Counted from the stretch's first letter, positions 17,950 to 27,758 are shown. The stretch: 64,000 bases of DNA from BOG-1184 sp049514575 (GCA_049514575.1 JBEKUX010000008.1:1-64000), one strand, 5' to 3'. Notes: generated by a model not told the origin, from the sequence alone. Program-made: numbers and translations.

Positions 17950-17977
17950 GTAGAGACGCAACATGTTGCGTCTCTAC
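17950..17977. repeat. 28-bp palindrome (GTAGAGACGCA family)
   Basis: A perfect 28-base palindrome with outer arm GTAGAGACGCA and core ACATGT, just after the secF terminator. It belongs to the family also found at 35033, 41379, 43389 and 44094. Confidence 0.75.
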
Positions 17978-18101
17978 CACAGCAACGCCCACGTTAACGA
18001 CCGCGTTAAGGTATCAGGGAATTACATTTTTCCATCTGACCAATGGCCATTGTATTTTTACTCTGTAATCAACAACGATGTCACAGCGGTCACCGTAATC
18101 T

Positions 18102-21100
18102 ATGCCAGAAAACAGCATTACATTATCCGGTTTTGTCACTCGCTACCGGCGAAGGCTTATCTTCAAACGGATCGCACGGGTCACCCTGATTACCGGCGCA
18201 CTGTTTTTTGCTTTACTGGCATTGCTCCAGATCGTCTTCACGTTTTTCCCGTGGACCGTTCTGCCGTTTGTTTTCGATGCGGCGCTCCTCGCCGCCGGTT
18301 TTTTTGTCCTTGGCTATATGGTTATCGCAGCGACAGTGCGGGCGCCCGGACTGCTGCCGGTCGCACGGGCCATTGAACGACGGTCGGCGGTCAAGACTCC
18401 TTTTTTGTCCATCTCTCTTGAGCTGGCGCACAATGACCAGACCCGTGGCAATCCGTTCACCCGGCAGGCATGCGGACGGGCCGCGGCCGAGCTCGCCGGA
18501 TACCCGCAGTCGCCGGAACCTCTGCGATATGCAGTTCCGTTCGGGTCCGCGGTTGTTGTTCTTGGAGTATGGTGCTTTCTGAATCATCTCTCGCCGCGGC
18601 TTCTTGATTACTGGAATCTCCCGTTTTCGGGATTTTCGCGGTCCGACGTTACGGTTTCACCCGGAACGATCGCTGTGCCGATGAACGCGGGCGTGAATCT
18701 CAGGGTCGTTCCGAAATCCGCATACGCGAATTACGCGCATTACGCGCATTTTCCCTCGTGCCGTTGCGCCATTGTTACACTCGATGGAGAGCGCCTGTCA
18801 ACCAAACTGCTCCGGCCCGGTCCGGACGGCGCCTTTGCCTGCCGTCTTGACAGTGTAAAAAACACCTTCGTATACCGATTTACGTTAGGCAGTACGCCGC
18901 TTCAAACCGATACCGTGACCGTTGTGCCGAAACCCCGTCTGTTGCGACTGAACGTTACTGTCCGGCCGCCCCCCTATACGAAGCGGGCGGCACACGCGCT
19001 GCCCGAGGGTCAAGGCAACTTTGAAGCGTATGCAGGGTCGATTGCGCGCATTGCCGTCGAATCGGACCGGCTTTCCGAGGCGCGTCTCGTGCTGCAGACC
19101 GCTTCTCCTGCGCCCGGCACGGTCAGACGCGGCGATTCCCTGAAACTTGACGTACAAGGGTCGGCGGCGTCGGGCGAGCTGAGGATCGGTGCGCCCTGCA
19201 ATTACACTTTCATACTCGCGGATACGCTCGGCCAGAAAAGCGACTCACTGCCGGTATTTCATATCGGCTCCATTCCGGACGAGCCGCCGACGGTTCAGAT
19301 TGTCAAGCCTGGATTCAGCAAGGATCTGCAGCCCGAGCAGGTCGAGACGCTCGCCGTTGAAGGCGTGGACGACATCGGCATACGTTCGCTGTCGCTCAAA
19401 TGGCGGCTGGGCGGCGAGCGGAAAAACAGCGTCGGCGAACGGGATCTTTCGCAACCGGGCGCACCTCCGCTTATCCGCACCTTATTCATCTGGCATCTCA
19501 CCGAACTGTCGCTGTATCCCGGAGATACGGTGTTCTACTGGGCGGAAATCACTGATACGAAGCCCTCTGAAAAACCGCAACGAGGTTTTTCAGATACCTT
19601 CGCTTTCAGGATACCGACCTTTGAAGAGATCCACCGGCAGATAGCGGAAAAAGAATCGTCTGCGGAAAAGACCATGGGCGCAATACGCGGCAAACAGGAA
19701 GACCTGCGAGGACGTCTCGAAAATATCGTAAAAGCCATGAACGGCGGCCGGAAGGAACTCACCTGGGAGCAGAAACAGATACTTCGTGACGTCAAGGAGT
19801 CATTCGAAGCGCAGGCCGATTCGCTCCGCCAGTCGCTCCAGTCCCTGCGGGACAATATCGAGACAATGAAAATGCAAGGGTCGGTCGGTGAAGAGCTTGC
19901 CCGGAAATTCGACAAGGTCCGCGACGCCGTCGACGAACTGGTCAAAGAGTACGGTGACAGCCTGCTTTTTGCCGTGAAGGACCTCGACAAGCCGGTTTCC
20001 ATGAGGGAACTGCGGCAGGCGGTTGAAAAAGTCAATGCGCTGCTGCCCAGCCTCGGCGAGCAGCTTGACAATGCGCTGAAATTCCTCGAAATGCTGAAGC
20101 AAGACCGGAAACTCGCAGAACTTGCACTGCGCGCCGAACAGCTTTCCAGGCTTCAGACAACACTTTCGCGCAGCGAAAACCGGAATGCGGCGGCAGCGTC
20201 GCGCCAGGCAGAACTGCTCGATCAGATCCGGCGGCTTTCACGGGACATCAGGTCCGGGCCGGAAGCTGGTACGGCGAAACTTGATTCGCTTCAATCACGG
20301 GCGCAGATCGATTCTTTGCAGAACACGATGCGGCAGACTATGGAACAATCATCCCTGCCTTCGAATGAAACAATGAACCGGATGAGCGGGGCGCTGCTTT
20401 CCCTTTCGCAGGACCTGATGCAGATGATGAATTTCAAGGAAGACCTGCGGATGGAGCATGAGCGGGAAAGGCTGCTATCACTTTCCCGCGATGCCCTCAT
20501 GCTGGCCGAGTGGCAGGAGGAACTGCAGCAGGAACAGGGTGCGCTGCGCGATCCGGCCGCTGAAGCACGTTCGCAGCAGGCCTTGCGGGACGCACTCGGA
20601 AAGAGTAAAGAGGGGGCCGACAGTCTCTCGATGCTGGCCCCGGAAGACATGATGTCGGTCGGACAGGGGTTTAACGGCGCCATGGGGGCGTCCGAAAAAG
20701 TCCTTGAGGCGCTTGGCTCTGGTGACGGACATGAAGCGATGGCGGGCAGCGGTACCGCACTGCGGTTGCTCGCCGGTTCGCTTCTAGCCGCTCTTTCCGA
20801 TATTGACAACAGGAAAAATTCCCAGTGTTCCGGCGGTTCCTGCATGATGGGCGGTCTGCGGAAACTTTCGGGGCGGCAGGCCGCCATCAATTCCATGACT
20901 GCGGAACTTTTGCGCCAGCTTCTGGCCGGGTCGCAGGGACAGGGCATGACAAGCCAAACGGGCAACGGAAGCTCAGAGGGGCAGGGTATGGAGGAGGCGC
21001 GGAAGGCGCAGGAAGCTATCGCCGATGAATTAAACAAACTTTCGGAGAAGTACGGCAAAGAGGCCGGGGAGGGTCTTGGCGGCAGGGTTGGAGAGCTTGA

Positions 21101-21422
21101 AGAGGAAGCGCGTAGGCTTGCCGCGGCCCTGCGCGAAAGGCCGGCAGCAGATATTACTGAACGCCAGGACCGGTTCCTGACCCGCATGCTCGAAACCACG
21201 CTCTCAATGCACCGGGAAGGCGAAGGAAAGGACGAATGGAAGTCGCGCACTGCGGATAAGACGTTCGATGACGGAACGCACACGCAGACGGGCGCATTTT
21301 CCAGGGACGTCGATCTTTTCCACCGCCTGCGGCAGAAAGCGTTCCAGGGGAATTTTCCCGATTCCTATCGGAGTGCGCTCCGTACCTATTTCGACGCGCT
21401 CAGTGAAAAATATTTGAAATAG
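18102..21422 (+). CDS. Large membrane protein with coiled-coil region (DUF4175-like)
   Basis: This 1106-residue protein begins with two TM segments (about 25-45 and 48-70) and a third near 145-165. An extracytoplasmic beta-rich part with Ig-like character (about 190-500) follows, including IPDEPPTVQIVKPG. Residues about 505-700 are strongly helical coiled coil (EEIHRQIAEKESSAEKTMG). The rest is Gln/Glu/Ser-rich helix with several Met-rich stretches and a CSGGSCMMGG segment near 910. The topology recalls the DUF4175 family, often near von Willebrand/BatA-type genes; I did not recognise it with certainty. No strong ribosome binding site precedes the ATG. It stands alone and the role is unknown. 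Confidence 0.7.
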   Translation: MPENSITLSGFVTRYRRRLIFKRIARVTLITGALFFALLALLQIVFTFFPWTVLPFVFDAALLAAGFFVLGYMVIAATVRAPGLLPVARAIERRSAVKTPFLSISLELAHNDQTRGNPFTRQACGRAAAELAGYPQSPEPLRYAVPFGSAVVVLGVWCFLNHLSPRLLDYWNLPFSGFSRSDVTVSPGTIAVPMNAGVNLRVVPKSAYANYAHYAHFPSCRCAIVTLDGERLSTKLLRPGPDGAFACRLDSVKNTFVYRFTLGSTPLQTDTVTVVPKPRLLRLNVTVRPPPYTKRAAHALPEGQGNFEAYAGSIARIAVESDRLSEARLVLQTASPAPGTVRRGDSLKLDVQGSAASGELRIGAPCNYTFILADTLGQKSDSLPVFHIGSIPDEPPTVQIVKPGFSKDLQPEQVETLAVEGVDDIGIRSLSLKWRLGGERKNSVGERDLSQPGAPPLIRTLFIWHLTELSLYPGDTVFYWAEITDTKPSEKPQRGFSDTFAFRIPTFEEIHRQIAEKESSAEKTMGAIRGKQEDLRGRLENIVKAMNGGRKELTWEQKQILRDVKESFEAQADSLRQSLQSLRDNIETMKMQGSVGEELARKFDKVRDAVDELVKEYGDSLLFAVKDLDKPVSMRELRQAVEKVNALLPSLGEQLDNALKFLEMLKQDRKLAELALRAEQLSRLQTTLSRSENRNAAAASRQAELLDQIRRLSRDIRSGPEAGTAKLDSLQSRAQIDSLQNTMRQTMEQSSLPSNETMNRMSGALLSLSQDLMQMMNFKEDLRMEHERERLLSLSRDALMLAEWQEELQQEQGALRDPAAEARSQQALRDALGKSKEGADSLSMLAPEDMMSVGQGFNGAMGASEKVLEALGSGDGHEAMAGSGTALRLLAGSLLAALSDIDNRKNSQCSGGSCMMGGLRKLSGRQAAINSMTAELLRQLLAGSQGQGMTSQTGNGSSEGQGMEEARKAQEAIADELNKLSEKYGKEAGEGLGGRVGELEEEARRLAAALRERPAADITERQDRFLTRMLETTLSMHREGEGKDEWKSRTADKTFDDGTHTQTGAFSRDVDLFHRLRQKAFQGNFPDSYRSALRTYFDALSEKYLK

Positions 21423-21425
21423 ATT

Positions 21426-21974
21426 CTACATTACTTCTTTTCGTAATTCGTAGCTTGCTATTTTTTCGTGGTGCGCCCCTTCTTTTTTCAAAAAACTTTC
21501 GTACAGATGAAACGCGGACACCGAGAACTGCTCGGTGGCGAAGAGGCTGTGGTGCGTGACATACTGGGCGGCCTTGTGTGAAGGGGTGCCGTTCAGGCGC
21601 GCAACAGTCACATGCGGATGGAATTTCCGTGTGTCAGGGTCGATGCCGATGGCCATGATGGCACGCTCGATGCGCGCCTGCAGACGCATGAGTTCTTCAT
21701 TGTCAGCAATACCCGCCCACAGGATGCGCGGTTCCCTGCGCGGCGGGAAAAAACCGACGGTTTTCATGGTGAGTGAAAAAGTGGGGCCCGAAACCGGGCG
21801 CAGCGCATTGGCGACCCGTTCGGCGACATCACCGGGCACCTCGCCGATGAAACGCAGGGTCAGGTGGAGATGCGCTTCATCCACCCACCGCGCGCCCGGC
21901 AGCGCGACATAGGTCGCCGTGATATCGTCTTTTATTCTTTCCGGCAGGTCAATTGCAATGAAGAGACGGGACAT
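21426..21974 (-). CDS. thpR: RNA 2',3'-cyclic phosphodiesterase (2H family)
   Basis: This cytosolic enzyme of the 2H superfamily opens 2',3'-cyclic phosphate ends of RNA and was first named 2'-5' RNA ligase. The two catalytic HxTx motifs are HLTLRFIGE near residue 38 and HVTVARLN near residue 125. The 182-residue length and the MSRLFIAIDLP start are typical. It is convergent with the large gene before it, with 3 bases between the stops, and divergent from nnr. Confidence 0.93.
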   Translation of the reverse strand: MSRLFIAIDLPERIKDDITATYVALPGARWVDEAHLHLTLRFIGEVPGDVAERVANALRPVSGPTFSLTMKTVGFFPPRREPRILWAGIADNEELMRLQARIERAIMAIGIDPDTRKFHPHVTVARLNGTPSHKAAQYVTHHSLFATEQFSVSAFHLYESFLKKEGAHHEKIASYELRKEVM

Positions 21975-22024
21975 TAATAGTTGTTTCCCCGGTATTTTAA
22001 TATTTGCAATAAATATATTTTTTG

Positions 22025-22292
22025 GCTGAAGGCTCCGCAGGTGCGGAGGGTATGGGGTGAAAAATTAATAATTATTTGGCCGTGCCCCCGCCTTTGGCGG
22101 GGTCGGCGTGGCTCCGGGCTACCCTCTGGTCGGTCGCTTCGCGACTGGCCTGCGGCCACCCTCCCGACGGGAGTCTGCCTCACGCAAAAACGGATTTTTC
22201 TTAACACGGGGAAATGCTTGGGGGTGCGGGTAAAGAATGCTCTAAATCTGAAAAGTCGCTGCCCACCCGCCACCCCGTATAAAGCCTTCAGC
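22025..22292. mobile_element. MITE-like element with GCTGAAGGCT ends, copy 2
   Basis: This 268-base non-coding element in the gap between thpR and nnr has terminal inverted repeats GCTGAAGGCT (22025-22034) and AGCCTTCAGC (22283-22292). It contains GC-rich hairpins and the core ATGCTCTAAATCTG (22237-22250). Core and right end recur at 11-131 and in variant form at 30652-30714. There is no transposase frame, so it would depend on an enzyme encoded elsewhere. The remaining bases of the 410-base gap are AT-rich and should hold the nnr promoter. Confidence 0.6.
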
Positions 22293-22385
22293 AAAAGAAA
22301 GAAATAGTATATTATGTAAAATATTTTTAGCAAAAGAAATATTATTATTTTTTTACTGCTTTAAGTAAAAAATAAGGGAGAGAAC

Positions 22386-23930
22386 ATGGTCCCGGTCGTA
22401 ACAGTTTCCCAAATGCGATCAATTGATGATGCGGCCATCGGCGGCGACGAGTCCAAGGGCTATGCATACATGCTCAAGGCCGGAACAGGCCTCTTCGAGG
22501 CGGCGAGGACCCTGGCGCCGGACGCCGACAGCGGCGAAATTGGCGTGGTCTGCGGCAGAGGCAATAACGGCGGCGACGGGTATGTGGCCGCACGGCTTCT
22601 GCGTGAATCCGGGTACCCGGTCATGTGTATTTCCCTTTGTAAAATTGATGAGATCAAGGATGAAGCGCGGCTCGCGTTCAATGAATATGCGGAAGGCAAA
22701 GGGAATTTTCTGGTTCCGGGCGTTAACGGAGATTTTCCTGATCTGACGCGTTACCGGCTGATTATTGATGCCATGCTCGGAACCGGCGCCAGGGGCAATC
22801 CGCAGGGGATATACGCAGCGGCGATCGATGCGATCAATGGATCGGGCATACCGGTTTTAGCGGCTGATAGCCCTTCGGGGCTCGAAAGCGATACCGGCAT
22901 ACCGGGCACGCCGTGCATCAAGGCCGTAATGACCGTGGCAATGGGGTATCCTAAAATCGGCCAGTATTTTTATCCGGGCCGCGACCACGTAGGAAAACTG
23001 GTTATTCAGGACCTCGGTTACCCGGATAAACCTTTGGGAACGAAATCGTCTGCTCCAGGACTTTTTTCTCCGGCCCGGGCGGATTTACGGCAACTGCTGC
23101 CGCGCCGGAAACCCGCAGGCAGCAAGTTCGACCATGGCCTTGCGCTTCTTATCTGCGGTTCCCGCGGCATGACCGGGTCCGCGATACTCACCGCAAGGGC
23201 TGCCATGCGGACCGGTTGCGGTATGACGCACCTTGTGGCGCCGGAGTCTGTTGTGCCGGCGCTTTCCCGCAGGCTTCTTGAGACCGTAATCCACCCGGTA
23301 ACCGAAACGACCGCGGGGACGCCTTCGACAGGCGCGCTTCAGAAAATTCTGGAACTTGCACGATCCATGCAGGCGGTCTGCATGGGGCCGGGAATTTCAC
23401 ACGAGAGCGAAACCTCCGGCCTCGTGCGCGGGCTCGTGTCGGGCTGCACACTGCCGATCGTTCTCGACGCTGACGGCATCAATGCCTACAAAGGCCGTGC
23501 GGAAGAGCTCCGGTCGCATAAAGGCGAGCTGATCATCACGCCGCACAGTGGCGAATGGCAGCGTCTGTTCGGGGAATTGCCGCCCGGGCCGATTGCAGTG
23601 ATTGACAGATTAAAAGAAAAGTCCATGGAGTTCCGGATGACAATCCTGCTGAAAGGAAATCCCACCATTGTCGCGGACCCGGCAGGGAACGCCTATATCC
23701 TGCCGTTCGGGAATTCCGCTCTTGCAAAGGCGGGGAGCGGCGATGTGCTCAGCGGCATCATCGTCTCGCTTCTGGCGCAGGGCGCTTCGGCCGTGAACGC
23801 CGCTATCCTCGGCGCAGCCATCCACGGCGAAGCCGGAACGCTGGCAGGCAGGAAACTCAGCGAATATTCGGTCATCGCGGGCGATGTGGTGAAGGCCATT
23901 CCGCGGGTGATAAAAAAATTGCAGGAATAA
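22386..23930 (+). CDS. nnr: Bifunctional NAD(P)H-hydrate epimerase / ADP-dependent dehydratase
   Basis: This repair enzyme restores damaged NADH and NADPH. The N-terminal YjeF/NnrE domain (about 1-215) interconverts the R and S hydrates, shown by VVCGRGNNGGDGYVAARLL and DAMLGTGARG. The C-terminal ribokinase-like NnrD domain (about 225-510) dehydrates the S form using ADP, shown by GSRGMTGSAILTARAAMRTG, ITPHSGEW and the catalytic GSGDVLSGII. A GGGAGAG precedes the ATG. The gene is convergent with coaX and lies in a stretch rich in cofactor genes. Confidence 0.95.
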   Translation: MVPVVTVSQMRSIDDAAIGGDESKGYAYMLKAGTGLFEAARTLAPDADSGEIGVVCGRGNNGGDGYVAARLLRESGYPVMCISLCKIDEIKDEARLAFNEYAEGKGNFLVPGVNGDFPDLTRYRLIIDAMLGTGARGNPQGIYAAAIDAINGSGIPVLAADSPSGLESDTGIPGTPCIKAVMTVAMGYPKIGQYFYPGRDHVGKLVIQDLGYPDKPLGTKSSAPGLFSPARADLRQLLPRRKPAGSKFDHGLALLICGSRGMTGSAILTARAAMRTGCGMTHLVAPESVVPALSRRLLETVIHPVTETTAGTPSTGALQKILELARSMQAVCMGPGISHESETSGLVRGLVSGCTLPIVLDADGINAYKGRAEELRSHKGELIITPHSGEWQRLFGELPPGPIAVIDRLKEKSMEFRMTILLKGNPTIVADPAGNAYILPFGNSALAKAGSGDVLSGIIVSLLAQGASAVNAAILGAAIHGEAGTLAGRKLSEYSVIAGDVVKAIPRVIKKLQE

Positions 23931-23944
23931 AAATGCAGGAATAC

Positions 23945-23973
23945 GCAGGGGCAGGTTCGGAACCTGTCCCTGC
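23945..23973. repeat. 29-base palindrome between nnr and coaX
   Basis: GCAGGGGCAGGTTC pairs with GAACCTGTCCCTGC, with one G-T pair. It lies between convergent genes and could terminate both. It belongs in style to the palindromes of the 18, 31, 35 and 44 kb regions but has a different arm sequence. Confidence 0.6.
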
Positions 23974-23976
23974 GAT

Positions 23977-24732
23977 TTAAAATCTGATGTACAGCGCCGT
24001 GCCGATCAATGTCATATCGGGAACTTCGATAAATTTAAAATCTACAAGCTTTTTCGTAACGTGCCATCCTCCGCCGGTAGCAAGAACAATGCTTTTCCCG
24101 CCAAGCAATGTTCGGTATTTACATACCAGATGGTTCAATGCTCCGGCTGTGCCGTGCGTTGTCCCTGCCTGGATGCACTGGATGGTAGAACCGCCTAAAA
24201 AAGGGATTTTCCTGCCCGGTATCTCGACCATGGGGAGCGTATCTGTCGCCGCATGCAGCCCGCGAAGCTGAGTTTCGATACCTGCCAGGATCGCGCCGCC
24301 CATGAATTCGGCTTTGCTGCTCACCGCGTCAACGGTTATGGCAGTACCTGAATCAATAATGATGACGTTGCGTTCCGGATATACGGTGACCGCGTAGAGT
24401 GCATCGGCGATCCGGTCGGCGCCGAGCGTTTCGGGCCTGTCATAATTGAACCGCACGGGGAGGCTTGGCAGCCATTTGAGACCTGTAATTGAAACGACTC
24501 CGCAGCCTTTCAAAATTCCGGCGGTGTTCTTCGCATACCCTTTACGTCCTCCGGCAATAATTGCCGGAACGTTAATTTTGACTTTGCCAAAAGCCTTCGG
24601 CAAACGCCTGCTCATTTCTGACAAGGGGAAGTCGATCCGGAACAGGCAGGCGGGCTTGCGCTTGCCTGTGTCCACTATGCCGGCATGTACGCGCGTGCTG
24701 CCGATGTCGACGGCAATGACACGATCAGACAT
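23977..24732 (-). CDS. coaX: Type III pantothenate kinase
   Basis: CoaX phosphorylates pantothenate in the first step of coenzyme A synthesis and is the feedback-resistant bacterial form. The ASKHA fold is shown by the phosphate-1 motif DIGSTRVHAG at residues 9-18, TLGADRIADAL near 103 and the phosphate-2 motif IIDSGTAITVDAV near 123. The 251 residues are the family length. The coding region overlaps the end of birA by 8 bases, so the two are translationally coupled, an arrangement common for birA-coaX. Confidence 0.94.
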   Translation of the reverse strand: MSDRVIAVDIGSTRVHAGIVDTGKRKPACLFRIDFPLSEMSRRLPKAFGKVKINVPAIIAGGRKGYAKNTAGILKGCGVVSITGLKWLPSLPVRFNYDRPETLGADRIADALYAVTVYPERNVIIIDSGTAITVDAVSSKAEFMGGAILAGIETQLRGLHAATDTLPMVEIPGRKIPFLGGSTIQCIQAGTTHGTAGALNHLVCKYRTLLGGKSIVLATGGGWHVTKKLVDFKFIEVPDMTLIGTALYIRF

Positions 24733-25486
24733 TGTTGCTCTCCGGCGCCGGCGGGAATGTCAGATGGCCCGAAAGGAAATGTTTTGATTCACGGCCAATA
24801 TTGAGTTTCAGCCTTCCGTCAATTTCCACTCCGGCAAAAATGCCCCGGTTGCCGTCGATTTCTGCGGGAAGCCCGAGGCCGAAGAGGCGGCCGGAATAGG
24901 AGTAGTGCTTTTTTTGAATATCGGCAATCAGGTTCGAATTGTAACGCTCGATGATTTTTTCCAGGATGAGCGAAACGGAGTAGCGTTTTCCGGTTTCGAT
25001 GAAAATTGATGTCGCGATGGCCTGAATGTCAGCCGGGAAATCAGCGGTTTTTACCGTGACATTGATACCGAACCCGATCACGAGAATGTCGGTGCGGGCA
25101 GTATGGTTTTCGAGGAGAATGCCGCATAGTTTCCGGCTGCCCCAGTAAATGTCGTTGGGCCACTTGATGGCGCATGCATTCGGGATTTCAGTCACCCGTT
25201 CGACGGCTTCGCAGATGGCGAGGGACAGCGCCCGGTTGTGCACGAAATGCTCGTTGAGCGAACCGATGGGGGTGACGATGCTGGCCCACAGGCCGTCTTC
25301 GGTATCGGAAAAAAACGACGCGCCCGACCGTCCGCGGCCGGCGGTCTGGCGGTCGGCCTGAACGATGAATATCCCCTTGCGCGGGAGCTCGCGCATGGTG
25401 CGCGCGATATCGTTCGTCGATGCCGTCACGTGATAGGAATAAAAACGTTCGACAAACGGGAGTTTATGAAGAGAGTGAGGGAGCAT
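24725..25486 (-). CDS. birA: Biotin--[acetyl-CoA-carboxylase] ligase
   Basis: The enzyme activates biotin as biotinyl-AMP and attaches it to the carboxyl carrier protein of acetyl-CoA carboxylase. Ligase motifs are TAGRGRSGASFFSD near residue 40, KWPNDIYWGSRKLCGIL near 110 and the small C-terminal SH3-like domain after 205. There is no N-terminal winged helix, so it is the monofunctional class I form and should not repress biotin genes. The coding region overlaps coaX by 8 bases. Confidence 0.93.
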   Translation of the reverse strand: MLPHSLHKLPFVERFYSYHVTASTNDIARTMRELPRKGIFIVQADRQTAGRGRSGASFFSDTEDGLWASIVTPIGSLNEHFVHNRALSLAICEAVERVTEIPNACAIKWPNDIYWGSRKLCGILLENHTARTDILVIGFGINVTVKTADFPADIQAIATSIFIETGKRYSVSLILEKIIERYNSNLIADIQKKHYSYSGRLFGLGLPAEIDGNRGIFAGVEIDGRLKLNIGRESKHFLSGHLTFPPAPESNNV

Positions 25487-25615
25487 GTCGGAGCGCCGGA
25501 TTCTTTTAACTCTTGGTTAAGGTTTGACGCGATACCTATGAACGACGTCTCAGGTACAAAATATATCAGTTCACCATAAGTTGTCCGCTGCGTCTGCAAA
25601 GGGGATGCGGGACGG

Positions 25616-26653
25616 TCAAGGGAAAATTATTACAGCCTTCATGACCCCGTCGCGGAAATTTGCCACGAGATCGAAGGCCTCCGGCGTCTGTTCAAGCGGA
25701 AAACGATGGGTGACAAGTGCGTCGATTTTTTTAAGCGCAGTATCCAGCAGTGTTATTGCTTTTTGGGTACACTTGTTCTGTCTGCGGATGTTTTTAACGG
25801 TGATTTCTTTCCTTCGCAGGGAATGCATCGGAAAGGAAATGCTGTCAATGTCGGGAATTCCGATGATGACAAGCGTGCCTCCGGGTTTTAACAGCTCTAT
25901 CGCCTGAAGCAGCGCTTCGGGTTTTCCGCAGCACTCATAGACAACATCCAGAAGGAGGGGAGCTCTTTCCGAGATCTCTTTGACCACATCGGTCTTTTGC
26001 ACGTTTCCGCACCATGCCGGGCCGTAACGCTTTGCAAATAATAGCCGTTCCTCTATCGCATCAGTTACGAAAATTGCGCCTGCATTTTTCAGCTTCACCA
26101 TATTCAACACGGACATGCCGATTGGACCGGCACCCAGTACTGCCACGCTCGCCCCCGGAAGCGCAGGGGATTGCTCGACCGCATAAAGGGCGATCGCCAG
26201 CGGTTCGGAGAGGACCGCCTGTTCAAAGGGCATGGTATCGGTTATAGGAAAACAGCACTTTTCAGGAAGTACGATATACTCGCTGAGGCACCCTTCACGT
26301 TGGCCGGGGCACCCTAAAAACAGGAGATTTCTACAGGTATTTTCCCGCCCGGCGGAACATTGATCGCAGTGACCGCATGAAACGGCCGGGTCTATGGCGA
26401 TCCTGTCGCCGGGCCGCACGCGGACGACCTTATTCCCGACCTGTTCCACGGTTCCGGCGCCTTCATGTCCTACGGTGAAAGGATAGTTGACGATCTGGTC
26501 GCCGATCCTTCCCCCGGTATAATAGTGGATGTCCGATCCGCATACCCCGACGGCATTCATTTTAATGAGAACATCGTTTGTACGGGTCAGGGCGGGTACC
26601 GGGATCGTTCGAATCTCAATTTGTTGTATCCCTGTCAGCGCAGCCGCTTTCAT
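25616..26653 (-). CDS. Zinc-dependent medium-chain dehydrogenase (sorbitol dehydrogenase-like)
   Basis: This NAD(P)-dependent polyol or alcohol dehydrogenase has 345 residues. Catalytic zinc ligands lie in GVCGSDIHYY (Cys near 38) and GHEGAG (His and Glu near 63). The structural zinc site is CGHCDQCSAGRENTC near 95-110. The Rossmann motif AVLGAGPIGM sits near 170. The HYYTGGRIGD segment after the first cysteine is typical of sorbitol/xylitol/L-threonine-type enzymes. The substrate cannot be fixed; the neighbouring genes (birA, nadC) give no sugar context. Confidence 0.87.
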   Translation of the reverse strand: MKAAALTGIQQIEIRTIPVPALTRTNDVLIKMNAVGVCGSDIHYYTGGRIGDQIVNYPFTVGHEGAGTVEQVGNKVVRVRPGDRIAIDPAVSCGHCDQCSAGRENTCRNLLFLGCPGQREGCLSEYIVLPEKCCFPITDTMPFEQAVLSEPLAIALYAVEQSPALPGASVAVLGAGPIGMSVLNMVKLKNAGAIFVTDAIEERLLFAKRYGPAWCGNVQKTDVVKEISERAPLLLDVVYECCGKPEALLQAIELLKPGGTLVIIGIPDIDSISFPMHSLRRKEITVKNIRRQNKCTQKAITLLDTALKKIDALVTHRFPLEQTPEAFDLVANFRDGVMKAVIIFP

Positions 26654-26687
26654 TGCACGATCCTCTGGAATGGTATCGGAGTGGCCG

Positions 26688-27575
26688 TCACTCGTTTACT
26701 ATAAGCAAATGCATGTCCATCGCCCGGGCGCTATGGGTAATAGCCCCGCAGGAAATGAAATCCACACCGGTCTCCGCGACCGACGCGATTGTGTCGAGCG
26801 TGATATTGCCGCTCGCCTCAAGTTCGACGCGCATAACGTCGTCCTTCGGCATCTTTTCCACGCATCCGCGGATGTCTTCGACGCTCATATTGTCGAGCAT
26901 GATACGGTCGGGATGCAGGACAAGTGCTTCCGCGAACTCGGCGGCGTTCTGCACTTCGATTTCGATTTCCGGTTTTTTCGCCGTTCCCCGGGAGCGCAGC
27001 GCTTTAGTAAGCGCCGCGGTAACGCCGCCGCATTGTCTGACGTGCGTGTTTTTTATCAGGATCATATCAAACAGGCCGGAGCGGTGGTTCATGCCGCCGC
27101 CGTGACGCACCGCACATTTTTCGAGCCGCCGCAGACAGGGCGTTGTTTTGCGCGTGTCAAGAAGCGTCGCTTCCGTGTGGCGTATCGCGGCGACATAGCG
27201 CGACGTGAGCGTGGCGATCCCCGAGAGCCGCTGCAGGAAATTCAGCGCGGTCCGTTCGCCGGCCAGAATGTTCCTCACGGAACCCTGCAACCGGCAGATA
27301 TCGGCGCCGGGCGTGAGTGGAGCGCCGTCGTTCAGGAGTACGGTGAGCGAAATTGACGGATCGACCTTTGAGAAGAGCGGTGCGAGGAGATACGCGCCCG
27401 ATAGAACGCCGTTCTCCTTGCTCCTGATAACGGCGCAGCCGATGTCCCGTGAAGAAAAAAGCGCGTTCGAGGTACAGTCGCCCCCTCTGTCGGCCGGACC
27501 AAGGTCCTCTGCAAGCGCGCAGTCCAGAATTCCGCTGATCTGTTTCTCGAAATCGGCATCGATCATAAAAACCAT
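26688..27575 (-). CDS. nadC: Nicotinate-nucleotide pyrophosphorylase (carboxylating)
   Basis: NadC (quinolinate phosphoribosyltransferase) makes nicotinate mononucleotide from quinolinate and PRPP in de novo NAD synthesis. Key blocks are GERTALNFLQRLSGIAT, LDTRKTTPCLRRLEK, VRHGGGMNHRSGLFDMILIK and LEASGNITLDTI. The frame runs up to 27731, but residues before MVFMIDADFE have no family match. The start at 27575 (295 residues) or 27566 is preferred. It is divergent from the hybrid kinase gene. With nadE and nnr it forms a loose NAD-related set in this window. Confidence 0.94.
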   Translation of the reverse strand: MVFMIDADFEKQISGILDCALAEDLGPADRGGDCTSNALFSSRDIGCAVIRSKENGVLSGAYLLAPLFSKVDPSISLTVLLNDGAPLTPGADICRLQGSVRNILAGERTALNFLQRLSGIATLTSRYVAAIRHTEATLLDTRKTTPCLRRLEKCAVRHGGGMNHRSGLFDMILIKNTHVRQCGGVTAALTKALRSRGTAKKPEIEIEVQNAAEFAEALVLHPDRIMLDNMSVEDIRGCVEKMPKDDVMRVELEASGNITLDTIASVAETGVDFISCGAITHSARAMDMHLLIVNE

Positions 27576-27758
27576 ACAGCCAAAATAATATTGTTTTTTG
27601 CGGTTGAAGTAAAGAGTTTTAATTACCAGAGCATCGGCAGGGTGATTAGAGGGAAAGCGTATTATATTTATAAAAACCGAACGGAGAGATAGTATAATTT
27701 GCGGTATAGAGTCAAGGTACTGCTCGGACATATTGAAATACTGAAGTTTGCGAACGGC

